NCBI GenBank assembly: GCA_021802595.1 | Contig: JAJZRT010000207.1 | Span: forward strand, 1-6,735 | DNA length: 6,735 bases | Direction: 5' to 3' | Origin: Pseudomonadota bacterium | GTDB lineage: Bacteria > Pseudomonadota > Gammaproteobacteria > Burkholderiales > Thiobacillaceae | Part shown: positions 1-6,180 of the stretch, piece after piece | How positions within the stretch are numbered: the stretch's first letter is position 1 | How the letters are laid out: every line of letters begins with the position of its first letter | The notes under the pieces: generated by a model | What the model was told of the DNA's origin: nothing | The model's database searches: none | What the model saw: only the letters and a program-made list of their open reading frames with translations | Program-made: the position numbers and the translations under genes

Positions 1-661
1 TTCCGATCTCCATGCGTCGGATGCCGTCCTGCAGCTTGCGGATGGGGCGGATGATGAGGACGAACATGAGATAGATCAGCAGGGCCGTGCCGGCCATGGC
101 CAAGCCCACCAGGGAAAGCTGGATGGAGCGCAGCAGGCTGGTCTTGCGGGCATTGTCCTGCTCGATGCGCAGCACCAGCTCGTTGATCATGCTGACGTAG
201 CGCTCCACCGCCGGGCGGTAGGAACGCAGCAACAGGCGGCGCGCTTCCGGGTCCGTGCTCGCCAGCGCCTCCTCCAACATGGGTTTGATGTTGCCGTACC
301 ACTCGCCCTTGAGTTCCTCCATCTGGGCGTTCACCGCCGGATCGCGCGGCAGGAACAGGGGCCGCGCCGGGTCACCCCGTTCCAGCTCCCCCAGCACCTT
401 CTCGAAATTCGTCATTTCGAGACGTACCTCCCGCTCCATGGCGGAAAACTCCAGGCCCTGATAGACGTTGTGGCTGAGGAGATAGGCCAGACGGTAGGAC
501 CGCATGCGCTCGCTGCCCGCGTCGTTGATCGCCGCGCCGCCCCCCTCCAGCTGCCAGGAGTAGTACAGGGTGGAGCCTATGGCCGTGAGGGCCACCAGGA
601 AAAACACCATCAGGATGCCAATCAGCTTGAAGCTGAGTTTCTGAAAAACAACTCCGGTCAT
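1..661 (-). CDS. narX: NarX-like nitrate/nitrite sensor histidine kinase, N-terminal part (runs off the left edge)
   Basis: This is the first 220 codons of a membrane sensor that begins at ATG 661-659 and is still open at base 1. A purine-rich ribosome site (GGAAGGGG) lies about 7 bases upstream of the ATG. Visible layout: a short cytoplasmic N-terminus; TM1 at about residues 12-33; a periplasmic helical sensor region of about 140 residues; TM2 at about 178-203; then the start of a HAMP linker (RPIRKLQDGIRRMEIG). Just after TM1 the sequence AINDAGSERMRSYRLAYLL closely resembles the P-box of NarX/NarQ, whose conserved arginine binds nitrate or nitrite. The family passes the signal to a response regulator (NarL/NarP) that controls anaerobic nitrate respiration. 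The kinase domain is outside the window, so a PilJ-type chemotaxis transducer sharing this sensor domain is the main alternative. The SYRL form of the box favours NarX. The gene is divergent from the small secreted protein gene at 821. Confidence 0.75.
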   Translation of the reverse strand, partial: MTGVVFQKLSFKLIGILMVFFLVALTAIGSTLYYSWQLEGGGAAINDAGSERMRSYRLAYLLSHNVYQGLEFSAMEREVRLEMTNFEKVLGELERGDPARPLFLPRDPAVNAQMEELKGEWYGNIKPMLEEALASTDPEARRLLLRSYRPAVERYVSMINELVLRIEQDNARKTSLLRSIQLSLVGLAMAGTALLIYLMFVLIIRPIRKLQDGIRRMEIG

Positions 662-735
662 GGGGACCCCTTCCGCATTGGTTAAAGGGATGTTCCATAA
701 AGACCGGGGCCATGTAAACCCGTGACATCAAGAAA

Positions 736-797
736 ATCCCATCTCCTGCGTCAACGTCACTCATTTAGGTACGTTGATCTAACATGGGATATCCCAT
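736..797. promoter_or_regulatory. Divergent intergenic region with palindromes (candidate operators)
   Basis: The 159 bases between the divergent starts at 661 and 821 contain three related elements. ATGGGATATCCCAT (784-797) is a perfect 14-bp palindrome. A further ATCCCAT half-site lies at 736-742. An inverted repeat, TCAACGT (751-757) and ACGTTGA (771-777), has a 13-base spacer. These positions suit control of the rightward gene, the leftward sensor gene, or both. I see no convincing complete -35/-10 pair. A weak -10-like TAACAT lies at 780-785. The regulator is unknown, and binding is inferred from symmetry only. Confidence 0.4.
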
Positions 798-820
798 CCT
801 CACCCAAGGAGAAACCGACC

Positions 821-1234
821 ATGAAGATCACGCGCCTCACCCTCGCTGTTTCCTCGCTGTTGCTGGCTCTGCCGGTGCTGGCCGCGCCCCCTGGCGTGGA
901 AAAACGCCAAGCCAACCAGGAGATGCGCATCAATCAAGGCATACAATCCGGACAGCTGACCTCCCAGGAGGCGGCGCGTCTGGAAAAAGGCCAGAACAAG
1001 ATCGACCGCATGGAAGACAAGGCCATGTCCGACGGCACTGTCACCCGCCAGGAACGCAAACGCCTGCAACAACAGCAGGATGTCCAAAGCCGGCAAATCT
1101 ACCGGGAAAAACATGACCGCCAGCGGGACATGGACCGTGACGGGCGGCAAGACAAACCCGGCAACAAGAGCAAGGACTACGGCAAGGAGAACAACCCCGG
1201 CAAGCACAAAGGCTGGCGCAACAAGAAAAACTGA
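821..1234 (+). CDS. Small secreted, highly charged repeat protein of unknown function
   Basis: The protein has 137 residues. I chose ATG 821 because AAGGAGA (806-812) sits about 8 bases upstream and the protein then starts with a classic signal peptide: MKITR, a hydrophobic core, and a likely signal peptidase I cut after about residue 22 (LPVLAA). An in-frame ATG at 722 would place a non-signal extension before it and crosses the palindromes. The mature protein has no cysteine and is rich in K, R, Q, D and E. A repeat of about 28 residues is visible: SGQLTSQEAARLEKGQ (43-58) aligns with DGTVTRQERKRLQQQQ (71-86). Each unit has the form G-x-[LV]-T-x-x-E followed by a helix, which recalls a degenerate EF-hand-like turn. 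The C-terminal 40 residues are basic and probably disordered. Similar proteins occur widely in betaproteobacteria as hypothetical proteins, as I recall. I propose no function. A terminator follows. Confidence 0.85.
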   Translation: MKITRLTLAVSSLLLALPVLAAPPGVEKRQANQEMRINQGIQSGQLTSQEAARLEKGQNKIDRMEDKAMSDGTVTRQERKRLQQQQDVQSRQIYREKHDRQRDMDRDGRQDKPGNKSKDYGKENNPGKHKGWRNKKN

Positions 1235-1250
1235 TCCCCTTCTCCTTCAG

Positions 1251-1274
1251 AAGCCCGGCAAACCCGGGCTTTTT
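1251..1274 (+). terminator. Rho-independent terminator after the small secreted protein gene
   Basis: The left arm AAGCCCGG (1251-1258) and right arm CCGGGCTT (1264-1271) form a perfect 8-bp stem with a 5-base CAAAC loop. A short T run (1270-1274) follows. It lies 16 bases after the stop at 1234 and only 14 bases before the next ATG. Confidence 0.85.
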
Positions 1275-1288
1275 CATGCCATTACGCC

Positions 1289-1660
1289 ATGCTCTACCGC
1301 CTGCTCGCCGATGCCGTCGTACTGCTGCACCTGTCCTTCGTGGCCTTCGTCATGCTGGGCGGGTTTCTCGTGTTGCGCCGGCCCAGACTTGCCTGGCTGC
1401 ACCTGCCGGCAGTGGCGTGGGGGGCGTGGATCGAATTCAGCGGCACCCTCTGTCCCCTCACGCCCCTGGAAAACGCACTGCGCGTCCTCGGCGCCCAAAG
1501 GGACTATGGCGGCGGTTTCGTCGAGCATTATCTCCTCGCCGCCCTCTATCCCGAGGGCCTGACACAGGAAGCGCAATGGCTGCTGGGATTACTGGCATTG
1601 GCCGTCAATGCTCTGGTCTATTGGCGCATCGGGCGGCGGCGTTTCCCGTCTAAGACATAA
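1289..1660 (+). CDS. DUF2784 family membrane protein
   Basis: The protein has 123 residues and is recognisable as DUF2784 from its core: LHLPAVAWGAWIEFSG, then CPLTPLEN, GGFVEHYLL and a YPEGLT segment before the last helix. Hydrophobic segments lie at about residues 7-29, 38-52 and 93-113, which suggests a three-helix inner-membrane protein with a basic C-terminus (WRIGRRRFPSKT). The length is usual for the family, whose function is unknown. Start 1289 gives the typical N-terminus (LYRLLADAVVLLHL), but I see no Shine-Dalgarno sequence. The start lies 14 bases after the hairpin terminator, so expression depends either on read-through or on a promoter I cannot identify. A second terminator begins at its stop codon. 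Confidence 0.9.
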   Translation: MLYRLLADAVVLLHLSFVAFVMLGGFLVLRRPRLAWLHLPAVAWGAWIEFSGTLCPLTPLENALRVLGAQRDYGGGFVEHYLLAALYPEGLTQEAQWLLGLLALAVNALVYWRIGRRRFPSKT

Positions 1661-1692
1661 AAAAACGGGAAGATTCTCTCTTCCCGTTTTTT
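1660..1692. terminator. Bidirectional rho-independent terminator
   Basis: AAAAAACGGGAAGA (1660-1673) and TCTTCCCGTTTTTT (1679-1692) are perfect 14-base complements around a 5-base loop. The A tract on one side and T tract on the other let it end transcription from both directions. It closes the DUF2784 gene (stop 1658-1660). From the right it would serve a leftward gene ending near 1715, which fits the guaA-like stop found there. Confidence 0.9.
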
Positions 1693-1714
1693 GCCCCGCA
1701 ACCAGCCCTTCCTG

Positions 1715-1751
1715 TCATTCCCACTCTATCATAAATGGCGCAGTAAGCGCC
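1715..1751 (-). other. Candidate island attachment site: orphan guaA 3' end
   Basis: Read leftward, 1729-1715 is ATAGAGTGGGAATGA, which encodes I-E-W-E-stop, the C-terminus of GMP synthase (usually P-x-T-I-E-W-E). The codons before it (P-F-M) no longer match GuaA, and no guaA coding sequence lies to the right. An inverted repeat, GGCGC (1737-1741) and GCGCC (1747-1751), lies immediately beside it. The 3' end of guaA is a known integration target for tyrosine-recombinase islands, which leave a copy of the gene end at their far boundary. The orphan fragment followed by a terminator fits that pattern. The other att copy and the integrase are not in the window, so the assignment is inferred. Confidence 0.55.
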
Positions 1752-1788
1752 TTGATTTGTCTATTGTTTTTCCACATCGAGTTTCGCA

Positions 1789-1809
1789 ATACCCTGCTGT
1801 ATACCCTGC
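1789..1809. repeat. Two 9-bp direct repeats, candidate integrase arm sites
   Basis: ATACCCTGC occurs at 1789-1797 and again at 1801-1809, with a 12-base period. On the minus strand this reads GCAGGGTAT twice. From memory, short GGGTAT-type tandem repeats near island ends are typical of P4-like integrase arm-binding sites. They lie about 60 bases inside the guaA-like fragment, on the island side. Confidence 0.45.
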
Positions 1810-1993
1810 CGAAAAAATTCTTGCTCTTGCCTGTCGTTGCCAGATCCAATTGGAGGAATTCTTTTATTTTGCATCGCCGTGGCGTAATTAAACTACGATA
1901 CGACGCACTAGGTTAAACGGACATGGCTTAGATCGGAAATCCTCAATAACCGTTTGGGACCTTTGCCGGGCTCCCTCCTCGCGCTCACTGCAT

Positions 1994-4021
1994 TCATGCT
2001 GGCTCTGGCGCATCGGCCAACTGTGTAAAGCTGTCTTCAATGAATGCCGGAACTCTTTGTGAAGACAGAAGAATCAGGTACTGCCCTGCACGCGTCATCG
2101 CCATATAGAGCTTCCTGGCATTTTCTTCCACCTCGGCCGCCTGTACCTCCTTGCCGAGGCTTGGAGTGTCACTACCTGAGAGAAGATTCTCCATGCCGAT
2201 CAGAAACACCACGCCAGCCTCCAGGCCGGTGGCAGTTTCGAGATTCGCCAGGCGCAGATAGTCCCGCTCGCATCCCTTCGGCGGCGCCTTGCGGTGTTCC
2301 TTCTTGTTGAGCCACCAGACGCTGTCCGCGCCGAATCGCCTGCACAGCCTGTCATACAGCAAGGCCTTCTGCACATTCTCGCCGTAGATGACCAACAGGT
2401 CGCCCAATGCCATGGTCCGCTCCTCAATATTGGCGGAGAGTTCGTTCACGAGCCGGTCCACCGAGTCCTGCGGCGAGTCGGTATAGACCAGCATCGGTTT
2501 GACACCGGGTTCCATGCCAGAAAGATCGGGCACCAGGAAATCATCCGGATCGCCTTGGGCATACTGCGCGAGAATGCGGTTCGCCGAGGCGAGAATCGCC
2601 TGCGTCGTACGATACGAGCGGCGCAGCTTCTTGGTGCGGCCAGACACATCGAGTCCGACACTCTTCCAGCTGAGCCGGTTCTTCATGAAACCCTGATTGG
2701 GATCGGCGCAAAGAAAAAGGCTGCTCCGCTCGCACATGGCCAGCCGGACCGCCTGAAACCAGGAGGGCGCGAAGAACTGTGCTTCGTCGATCAGGACATG
2801 ATCGTATTTCTCCATGGCCGTCTGATCCGTTGCCTGGCAGATTTCGAGCGGAACCGCACTCCACAGCCGCTGGCCACTCCGGTTGAGCGTGGACGTCACA
2901 GCCTGGAACAACTCCCAGACCGCAGCCCGTTCCTTTGGTTTCAAAGCGAAGCCACGGCCGGCACGATTGGCGTTGAAGTAACGCTCCGCATCGGTAATCA
3001 GCGACTCGTTGATGAAATCGAGCTCCTCGCGCAGGAGTGATTCCGGCTGTCCCAGTTCCGGCCAGCGGGTCCGATAGTGCGCGATCAGTTCTTCTATCTC
3101 GCATGGCGTAGTGGTCAGTTTCAGCGGTTTCTTATAGAGATTCCGCCACTGGCGGTGCGCCCAACCGAAGAAGGTTTCGATCTCCAGATTCCCAGGCAGC
3201 GCGCCCTTGGTGCGAGTCAGTTTCGCTTTGATGTCGGCAACCACCGGCGTGTTGTGGATCAGCACCAGTACTCGCTGATCCGGATACAACTCGGACAGGA
3301 GCTGGGCGCGCGAGAGGGCAATCAGGGTCTTGCCGCTGCCCGCCACCCCGTTCACCAAGCGAATGGAAAGATCCTTTGCCGCTTCGGCCTGTTCCGGGGG
3401 CGGCTCCAAGTCGAGTTTCGCCGCCCATTCCTGCTGGTGATCCAGGAAGAACCGCTGAAGCCTCGCCGAGTTGTCGCGACAAAAATGGCGGCGGGTCGTG
3501 CAGGTGGCGTGAATTTCCGCTTCCGGAAAATAGCGGCTCAGAATGGCCTGCTCCGCCTCGGCGTCGATGGGCTCAAGTAGACGCGGCACCAGCTTGGCGC
3601 CAAGCTCCAGGAACTGGGCCTTGGAGAGCAGACGGATACCGAACCGCGCAAGATGCTGTCCGGCGATCATTCGCACCTCGTCCTGGCTGCATTTCCACAT
3701 CAGGATCAGCTTTCCGAGAGGTGCCCGGCTTGTGCCAGGGAGGGCGGGAAAAGCCTGAAAGTCGGCAAGCAGTTTCTCGAAGGCGGCGCGCGCCTCGTTC
3801 TCGAACAACTGGTCGCCGGCCAGGGCGGAAAACGGCGTGTCGGCGACCGCGATGGCCAGCCAGCCGTTCTTCGGATGTTGGACGAAGAAATCGGGCAGCC
3901 ACTCGCTGCGCCGGATCGGCGTGCGCACCACATGATCGTCATCGAGCGTGCTGAGCGTGCGCTTGATATGGATGCCGCGGGCGCTTACCGCGCCGACCCG
4001 TTCCGGAATGAACGTCGCCAT
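1994..4021 (-). CDS. UvrD-like SF1A helicase with degenerate NERD-like N-terminus
   Basis: The protein has 675 residues from ATG 4021-4019. This start lies 2 bases after the stop of the preceding gene (TAG 4026-4024), with GGAAGG/AGGTGG upstream. A farther in-frame ATG at 4078 would overlap that gene by 55 bases. SF1 motifs in order: Walker A GVAGSGKT (about 225-232), Walker B LIDEAQ (410-415), motif III LCADPNQGF (437-445), motif IV LRRSYRTT (466-473), motif V around NLETATGLEAGVVFLIG (593-609), and motif VI LYMAMTRAGQYLIL (638-651). All key ATPase residues are present, so the motor is probably active on nucleic acid. Residues about 40-59 (EWLPDFFVQHPKNGWLAIAV) resemble the NERD nuclease-fold core, but the expected I-E-V-K reads I-A-V-A. 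It is the last gene of the leftward cluster and is likely translationally coupled to the SF1B helicase gene. Family identity is confident, but the role (defence or repair) is inferred. Confidence 0.9.
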   Translation of the reverse strand: MATFIPERVGAVSARGIHIKRTLSTLDDDHVVRTPIRRSEWLPDFFVQHPKNGWLAIAVADTPFSALAGDQLFENEARAAFEKLLADFQAFPALPGTSRAPLGKLILMWKCSQDEVRMIAGQHLARFGIRLLSKAQFLELGAKLVPRLLEPIDAEAEQAILSRYFPEAEIHATCTTRRHFCRDNSARLQRFFLDHQQEWAAKLDLEPPPEQAEAAKDLSIRLVNGVAGSGKTLIALSRAQLLSELYPDQRVLVLIHNTPVVADIKAKLTRTKGALPGNLEIETFFGWAHRQWRNLYKKPLKLTTTPCEIEELIAHYRTRWPELGQPESLLREELDFINESLITDAERYFNANRAGRGFALKPKERAAVWELFQAVTSTLNRSGQRLWSAVPLEICQATDQTAMEKYDHVLIDEAQFFAPSWFQAVRLAMCERSSLFLCADPNQGFMKNRLSWKSVGLDVSGRTKKLRRSYRTTQAILASANRILAQYAQGDPDDFLVPDLSGMEPGVKPMLVYTDSPQDSVDRLVNELSANIEERTMALGDLLVIYGENVQKALLYDRLCRRFGADSVWWLNKKEHRKAPPKGCERDYLRLANLETATGLEAGVVFLIGMENLLSGSDTPSLGKEVQAAEVEENARKLYMAMTRAGQYLILLSSQRVPAFIEDSFTQLADAPEPA

Positions 4022-4023
4022 GC

Positions 4024-5769
4024 CTACAACGCCACCTTCCGGCATTGGCTGATCATGTCCCGATGCCAGGCCACCCACTGCCGGATCGTCTCGTTACCGT
4101 TGTTGTCCGGAATGTCCCCGATTTCCGGGCCGATGACGATCAGCTTGGTCATCGCCCGCGTGACGGACACGTTGAGCCGCTCGGGCTGGAAGAAGAATTC
4201 GGCGATCGCCGAGAGGAACGCCTCGTCGCCCGTGGCCAGCGACAGAATGATAAGTTCGCGCTCCTGCCCCTGCATCCGCTCCACCGTGTCGGCCACCACC
4301 TGCCGGGCCGCCTCGCGGCCGAAACGTTCTGCCAAGAGCGTGCGTATGGTCCGCCCCTGGGCACGATAGGGCGAAACGATGCCGATCTCACTCATCGGCA
4401 GGCCGCCGGCGGCGATGGCCTCAACCAGGTCCGCCACCAGTTCGGCCTCTTTCCAGTTCTTCGTCCGCGCCGAGGTGTCCGGCGTCGGGATGAAAACCGC
4501 CGGGCTGTCAGCATCAAGCACGGCGGAGAACCGCGCCGGCATGCCGGAAAGCCGAAGTCGCCGTTCCCGGTTCTTCCCGGCCGCCTGCAAGGCACCGCCA
4601 TAGAAGGTCCGGCTCGGCCAGTCGGTCAGCCAGCGGTTCATGCGGTAGGTCTCCTCCAGCATGACCAGGTGCTCGGCCTCGCGCGAGGTCAGGTGGGAAA
4701 AAACCGAATGCGACTCCTTGTCGAGCACGGAGCGAGACAGGAGCACGGGCGGCAACTGCCGTTGGTCGCCAATGAAGATGAAGCGTTTGCCCTTGCGCAT
4801 GGCCATCAGCGCCAGCGGCACAGTGATCTGGCTGGCCTCGTCGAAAAGAATGGTGTCGAAGCCGTAGTTTTCGAGGCGGGACGTGCAGGTGGCGAACGGC
4901 GTAGCTCCGACCACATAGCCGTTGGTGGGGCGATCCTCCCAGCCGTCGAGCCCTTCGAAGTTCGGGATCGCGTCATCGAGCCCCTTGCGTTGCGTGGCGC
5001 GGCCAACCTTCACCACCGGCACACCCTGGACGTGAATCTTGTTCAGGGCGTTGTTGATAGCCATGTGGGTGTGCGAGGTCATCAGAATCCGCTCGCCGCG
5101 TTCCACGGCCAGCCGGGCGATCAGCGAGAGCACGCGGGTCTTGCCGGTTCCGGGCGGCCCCTGGATGCATGCTATATGCTGCGCGCCATGCGCCCAGCCG
5201 ACCGCTTCCGCCTGCTTGTCGTTGCAGCCTTCGGCCTGAGCGATGCGAATCGCTTCCGCCATCGCACCCTCGTCGAACCCGATGTCCAACTGGCCGGACA
5301 GCAGCGGCATCAGGGTTTCCCTGCCGGCGGCGGAAGTAGCGATCTCTTCCAGGGTCTGCCTGTAGTAGCCGGTGAGGTCCATCGCGTCGGGGTCGACGTA
5401 GCAGGTCCCGCCCATGTAGTCGTTAAAGGCCGCAACGGCGCGTATTCCTCGCAGCAGCCAGCGATTGTCTTCCTCCAGCTCGAACGAGAGTCCCCGGCAA
5501 AGCGGTTCCAGTGGATTGCCCTGATGCAGGCAGAGCAGATCGCCTTCCCGAAAGCGCGATTCGGTATCGTCGGGATAGGCCCACAGCGTCGTCGGCTCAG
5601 GACCGCGTTCAATGCGGACGAAGCCCTGTGTAATGCCCTTCTGGAGCTTGTCCGACAAGGGACGCTCCCAGGTGGTAAAGAGCTGATGATTGGCGGTCTG
5701 CTGCTCGTCATGAACGAGCTGATACAAATCGGAGAGAAGACCGGCGGTATTGGACATGCGTTTTCCCAT
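4024..5769 (-). CDS. Upf1/DNA2-like SF1B helicase (AAA_11/AAA_12 type)
   Basis: The protein has 581 residues from ATG 5769-5767. This start follows the HNH stop by 13 bases, whereas the longest frame (from 5877) would overlap the HNH gene with non-conserved sequence. ATG 5757 (MSNTAGLL) is an equally possible start, because neither has a strong ribosome site. About 200 N-terminal residues of unrecognised sequence (YQLVHDEQQTANHQLFTTWE) precede the motor. Motor motifs: Walker A GPPGTGKT (204-211), Ia TSHTHMAINNAL (about 232-241), Walker B FDEAS (309-313), III GDQRQLPPV (334-342), the YRMN segment (375-378), V ADTVERMQGQERELIILS (about 493-510), and VI RLNVSVTRAMTKLIVIG (531-547). These are the hallmarks of the Upf1/Nam7/DNA2 group, which unwinds RNA or DNA 5' to 3'. 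All catalytic residues appear present. Co-transcription with two nuclease-like genes and another helicase suggests a multi-subunit nucleic-acid-processing system. Confidence 0.9.
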   Translation of the reverse strand: MGKRMSNTAGLLSDLYQLVHDEQQTANHQLFTTWERPLSDKLQKGITQGFVRIERGPEPTTLWAYPDDTESRFREGDLLCLHQGNPLEPLCRGLSFELEEDNRWLLRGIRAVAAFNDYMGGTCYVDPDAMDLTGYYRQTLEEIATSAAGRETLMPLLSGQLDIGFDEGAMAEAIRIAQAEGCNDKQAEAVGWAHGAQHIACIQGPPGTGKTRVLSLIARLAVERGERILMTSHTHMAINNALNKIHVQGVPVVKVGRATQRKGLDDAIPNFEGLDGWEDRPTNGYVVGATPFATCTSRLENYGFDTILFDEASQITVPLALMAMRKGKRFIFIGDQRQLPPVLLSRSVLDKESHSVFSHLTSREAEHLVMLEETYRMNRWLTDWPSRTFYGGALQAAGKNRERRLRLSGMPARFSAVLDADSPAVFIPTPDTSARTKNWKEAELVADLVEAIAAGGLPMSEIGIVSPYRAQGRTIRTLLAERFGREAARQVVADTVERMQGQERELIILSLATGDEAFLSAIAEFFFQPERLNVSVTRAMTKLIVIGPEIGDIPDNNGNETIRQWVAWHRDMISQCRKVAL

Positions 5770-5782
5770 TGCAGCGGCCTGC

Positions 5783-6112
5783 TTACCCCGCCTGTAATAC
5801 CTTCTCATGGTACCAGGCAAGGTGGATCGCGTGCTCCGGCGCCTGCCAGCGCAGCCGGATATCCGCCGTGAGGCCAAGTTTCGCGGGGGCTTCCGGGGCC
5901 AGTCGTGGCGAGATCAGCGGTACCCCCGAATCATCGAAGCTGATGAGGCCCCGGTCGAAGAGCGCGTCGAAATTGGCGATCAGCAGAAAGCCATTGAACA
6001 CGTCGAGCCGTTCCGCATCTGCGTCGCAGTCGGCCCAGGGTTTTGCATGGCTGGACCGCAGCACTTCAGGCATATTGCCCCCAGTCACCGTGCAAGCGCC
6101 CCAGTCGTCCAT
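5783..6112 (-). CDS. HNH endonuclease domain protein, N-terminally truncated
   Basis: This 109-residue frame is nearly all HNH_2-type domain: C7-T-V-T-G, EVLRSSHAKPW (H22), ERLDVFNGFLL (N40), then FDALFDRGLISFDDSG and LISPRL, ending with HLAWYHEKV. H22 and N40 fit the H-N-H core. The third position, often H before the aspartate of the LFD segment, is N47 here, a variant that also occurs in ββα-metal nucleases. Full family members usually carry a long N-terminal region. Here the family-like reading continues upstream of ATG 6112 (G-T-F-R-T-A-L) to an in-frame TAA at 6136-6134, where relatives commonly have Q, so CAA to TAA is plausible. It may be a remnant or a minimal standalone nuclease. Only 68 bases separate it from the preceding gene's stop, so no room is left for the missing region. 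Confidence 0.75.
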   Translation of the reverse strand: MDDWGACTVTGGNMPEVLRSSHAKPWADCDADAERLDVFNGFLLIANFDALFDRGLISFDDSGVPLISPRLAPEAPAKLGLTADIRLRWQAPEHAIHLAWYHEKVLQAG

Positions 6113-6180
6113 TAAGGCCGTACGAAAGGTCCCTTATACCCCTCAAAACCACAGATTTCTGGCGAAGAGCACAACATTGG

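Larger units (their letters stand above)
1661..1993. other. Gene-free boundary region
   Basis: This stretch holds the second terminator, the guaA-like 3' end, a small inverted repeat and the 12-base-period direct repeats. From about 1745 to 1960 it looks more AT-rich than both flanks. I find no credible protein or RNA gene. A GGAGG motif at 1852-1856 has no ORF to serve. No clear terminator follows the stop of the leftward helicase gene at 1994. Confidence 0.6.

Noticed and set aside
774..787. A possible FNR box starting at TTGAT
   Set aside because: Only one half-site is present; the other half (CATGG) does not match the ATCAA needed for an FNR palindrome.
1080..1562. A plus-strand frame running through the secreted-protein gene, the terminator and the DUF2784 gene
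   Set aside because: It overlaps two better-supported genes in another frame and reads straight through a strong terminator hairpin.
1850..1916. GGAGG motif followed by plus-strand frame sequence
   Set aside because: The frame has no suitable start at the right spacing and no protein-like composition.
2294..3040. A 248-codon plus-strand frame, antisense to the UvrD-like helicase
   Set aside because: It is a shadow of the conserved helicase motifs, with a low-complexity mixed translation and no ribosome site that I can support.
4022..4078. N-terminal extension of the UvrD-like helicase to an ATG at 4078
   Set aside because: It would overlap the SF1B gene by 55 bases. The ATG at 4021, two bases after that gene's stop, fits coupled translation better.
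4045..5871. A 608-codon open frame on the plus strand, antisense to the SF1B helicase gene
   Set aside because: The opposite strand carries a complete, motif-rich helicase. Long antisense frames are common in GC-rich coding DNA, and the translation shows no recognisable domain.
5770..5877. N-terminal extension of the SF1B helicase to 5877
   Set aside because: The added residues are arginine-rich out-of-frame readings of the conserved HNH C-terminus.
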